Below, piece after piece: positions 62,301 through 64,000 of a stretch of DNA of 64,000 bases. Position 1 is the stretch's first letter. Each line of letters begins with the position of its first letter. Source of the stretch: an uncultured Alphaproteobacteria bacterium (GTDB taxonomy: Bacteria; Pseudomonadota; Alphaproteobacteria; Rs-D84); the NCBI GenBank assembly GCA_944393245.1, contig CALXZM010000001.1:124001-188000 (forward strand), in the 5' to 3' direction. The notes beneath the pieces were generated by a model. The model was given only the letters and a program-made list of their open reading frames with translations, made no database searches and was not told the origin of the DNA. The translations under genes were made by a program, and so were the position numbers.

Positions 62301-62546
62301 TCAGTCGCGTCCATCAAATGCTGGGTTTTTCCTGTATGGAATTGAACGCGCCGCCAGCATTGACCAACCGTTATAAAACAATCGTTCAATAACAAAATCT
62401 GGAATTAATTCTTTGCCGGTTTCATATTTGTGCAGTTTTTCTTTTGTTATGCGCAGCATTTTTGCAGCATCGGTTCGTTTTAATCGCGCGGTTGCGCGGG
62501 CACTGCGCATCAGTCGGCCAAAATACAGGTTGTCAACCAGTATCAT
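62301..62546 (-). CDS. Small helix-turn-helix protein behind leader RNA copy 2
   Basis: 81 residues. LMRSARATARLKRTDAAKMLRITKEKLHKYETGKELIPDFVIERL (about 12-56) is an XRE-type helix-turn-helix with a K-Y-E-T-G turn. AAAGGGGGA precedes the ATG. It shares only fold-level similarity with the protein at 58335, but both are led by the same structured RNA. Confidence 0.65.
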   Translation of the reverse strand: MILVDNLYFGRLMRSARATARLKRTDAAKMLRITKEKLHKYETGKELIPDFVIERLFYNGWSMLAARSIPYRKNPAFDGRD

Positions 62547-62569
62547 ATTTTCCCCCTTTGTTTTTTATT

Positions 62570-62724
62570 AAACAAAAACACCGCCGTGATGAAGGGCGGT
62601 TGGAGGTTAAGAACTATCCAAGAATAGTGTGCTTATTCAATATATTCGCAACCCTCCAACCCGCAGTTGGAGAAAAAAACTTGGAGAGGTTCTTACACCC
62701 CGCATCGGTAATCAACCGATGCCC
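62570..62724 (-). ncRNA. Structured leader RNA, copy 2, upstream of HTH gene
   Basis: Minus-strand RNA starting GGGCATCGG at 62724. Helices parallel copy 1: ATCGG/CCGAT with the same TTGATTA loop core (62704-62720); TAAGAAC/GTTCTTA (62689-62695 with 62608-62614); CTCCAAC/GTTGGAG (62654-62672); CTATT/ATAG; terminator with CCGCC/GGCGG then TTTTTG. GGTTGGAGG (62653-62661) can re-pair with CCTCCAACC (62598-62606). Promoter TTGCAA-N17-TATAAT precedes it (about 62730-62758). Confidence 0.75.
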
Positions 62725-62785
62725 AATAATTATACATATACAAATAAGAATTTGCAACCGATTGTTGCAACGTGGGCAATGGTAA

Positions 62786-63115
62786 CTATTTTCGAAAACT
62801 GATTTTCGCAACAGCGTCGCGACCGAAATATTTGTTTATCTTGGCCGTTATTTCATTTGTCATATATGATAACTGTAATGTAAATGCCGGATTTGCCGGG
62901 CGCAGTGTTATATTAAAACGTCCGTCGCGCATTTTCTTTATTGCGGCCAATTTCGCAACGGATGATATTTCCGGACCCATTATTTTATCCCAACGTTTGG
63001 CTAAATCTGCATCTGATGCGCGTACCCCAAATATTTGCAATAATTCGCCCATCGCACTGGCGATTGTTTGTGGGCGGGCACTGCGTTTATCAAGCTTACT
63101 TTGTTGGTTTGACAT
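62786..63115 (-). CDS. dciA: DciA-type helicase loader (DUF721)
   Basis: 109 residues. The DUF721 pattern is present: MGELLQIFGV (about 22-31), LAKRWDKIMGPEISSVAKLAAIKK (about 38-61), GRFNITLRPANPAFTLQLSYMTNEI (about 65-89). DciA assists DnaB loading in bacteria lacking DnaC/DnaI. Overlaps the end of mltA by 20 bp, so they are co-transcribed. Confidence 0.85.
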   Translation of the reverse strand: MSNQQSKLDKRSARPQTIASAMGELLQIFGVRASDADLAKRWDKIMGPEISSVAKLAAIKKMRDGRFNITLRPANPAFTLQLSYMTNEITAKINKYFGRDAVAKISFRK

Positions 63116-64000
63116 AACTGTATTCTTTGGGCATTAAAATGAACATTTGTCCCTGGGCATGTTGGCCGTGGGCAAACTGATATGCTTCGTCGCCCTTGCC
63201 AAAGAATATGTCCGCACGAATCCAACCGCGAATCGCGCTGCCCGTGTCCTGGGCAATCATCAGGCGGCTGAAACGACGGCCGTCCGACAGGTTTGTATCA
63301 ATATACACCGGCATGCCCAATGTATAAATGTCGTCGTCCATTGCGATTGAACGTATCTTGGACAATGGGGTGCCCAGTTTTCCAATTACGTCCGGTGGTA
63401 CGGATTCATAAAAGTATACATAGCGGGGGTTGTTGTAAATAACCTGTTTGGCCAATGTCGGATTTTTCTTTAAATATGTCCATACTGCGTCGGCCGAATA
63501 TCCGCCGTCGGGGCGTATGCCACGGGCGCGCAGTTGTTCACCAATTGATTTGAACGGCAAATCATTGACGGCCGCAAAATTCAGTTTGACCATTGTGCCG
63601 TCGTCCAATTGTAACATACCGCTGCCCTGAATCTGAATATTTTGCACATCAACGATATTTGCCCAATACAGGGGACGGCCAATTTGCTGTTCAACGATTT
63701 GTTTTTTGGGGACGCCCTTGTAATTGCGGCCGTCGGTTGGCACGCCCATCAGCGGTTCCGTGCATGTGGCGGTTTTGGTGCGGCATGCCGGTATTATCGG
63801 TGAATAATATCCAGTGTACAGGCCACGTGATGTTCCGTCGTTGTTAAATACCTGGTACGGTTGAAAGTTTGATTCAAACCATGCGCGTACCGTTGCAACG
63901 TCCGCCGATGCCGACGGCAACATACGACATTTTTCTGCGAATAATTCACGGTCTGGGATTACGCGGCCCGTGTATTGTATACGTGCGCGGCACGAATTGC
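63096..64000 (-). CDS. mltA: Membrane-bound lytic transglycosylase A, 3' part (start outside window)
   Basis: The frame is open to the window edge; about 301 residues are seen. MltA domain: GLYTGYYSPIIPAC (about 59-72 of the visible part), the conserved GMLQLDDG and ANIVDVQNIQIQGSG regions, PDGGYSADAVWTYLKKNP, NPRYVYF; then the 3D domain with AQDTGSAIRGWIRADIFFGKGDEAYQFAHG including the catalytic-type aspartates. It cleaves peptidoglycan glycan strands, forming anhydro-muropeptides, probably as a lipoprotein although the signal peptide is not in view. Confidence 0.92.
   Translation of the reverse strand, partial: NSCRARIQYTGRVIPDRELFAEKCRMLPSASADVATVRAWFESNFQPYQVFNNDGTSRGLYTGYYSPIIPACRTKTATCTEPLMGVPTDGRNYKGVPKKQIVEQQIGRPLYWANIVDVQNIQIQGSGMLQLDDGTMVKLNFAAVNDLPFKSIGEQLRARGIRPDGGYSADAVWTYLKKNPTLAKQVIYNNPRYVYFYESVPPDVIGKLGTPLSKIRSIAMDDDIYTLGMPVYIDTNLSDGRRFSRLMIAQDTGSAIRGWIRADIFFGKGDEAYQFAHGQHAQGQMFILMPKEYSYVKPTK

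Overview
The window looks like one stretch of a small, AT-leaning (roughly 40% GC by eye) Gram-negative chromosome. The lipid A genes (lpxK, lpxC, a PagL-type deacylase), the LolC/E-LolD lipoprotein exporter, LpoA, MltA, AddB, DciA (DUF721), VirB3/VirB4, an R64-type (type IVb) pilus set and an alphaproteobacterial-looking elongator tRNA-Met all point to an alphaproteobacterium. A reduced, host- or gut-associated lineage is my inference. No rRNA, intact insertion sequence or CRISPR array is visible.

Layout. 1-4 kb: end of dnaG, ychF, an orphan short SufD-like gene, a zinc-peptidase-like gene and rpmJ. 4.02-4.29 kb: an AT-rich intergenic block with seven DnaA-box-like 9-mers, where strand composition appears to switch; it is a candidate replication origin. 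4.3-9.7 kb: virB3-virB4 plus a secreted HExxH protein, a lipocalin-like lipoprotein and an ABC-F ATPase. 9.7-14.3 kb: an accessory island with an AT-rich direct repeat, an integrase remnant, a DUF262 + HEPN pair, a cytosine-5 methyltransferase with a likely restriction enzyme, and a structured RNA. It abuts a tandem array of tRNA-fMet 3'-end copies. 14.9-18 kb: acyltransferase, lpxK, lpxC. 18.1-22.8 kb: pilO-pilP-pilQ-pilR. 23-28.5 kb: RusA-like nuclease, gyrB, HhH glycosylase, ung, pagL. 28.6-31 kb: tRNA-Met, a tandem-HTH regulator, two small genes of unknown function, tRNA-Thr. 31-38.6 kb: a T-box leader and aspS, asmA, uvrB, tsaE. 38.7-41.3 kb: an orphan ncRNA and ftsQ followed by an ftsA-rpe gene fusion. 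42-45.5 kb: secretin pilN, lolC/E, lolD. 45.5-48 kb: a four-gene unknown operon built from two duplicated families, one of them cysteine-rich. 48-48.5 kb: tRNA-Gly and tRNA-Tyr with repeats. 48.5-64 kb: HxlR/cupin, SpoU methylase, lpoA/rsmI, engB, addB, xthA, fadD, mnmE, ruvA, yebC, ruvC, dciA, and the 3' part of mltA. Two copies of a structured leader RNA sit before small HTH genes at 58.2 and 62.7 kb.

How the parts fit. Most of the window is envelope biogenesis (lipid A, lipoprotein sorting, peptidoglycan, division) and DNA repair (UvrB, Ung, HhH glycosylase, XthA, RuvA/C, AddB). The type IVb pilus genes lie in two places: O-P-Q-R at 18-23 kb and the secretin next to the lol operon at 42 kb. 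The most unusual items are the FtsA-ribulose-phosphate-epimerase fusion, the Asp-type T-box outside Firmicutes, the duplicated leader RNA whose helices covary, the candidate origin, and the recurring duplication of tRNA 3' ends downstream of three tRNA genes. Skew and homology statements come from reading the sequence by eye, not from computation.
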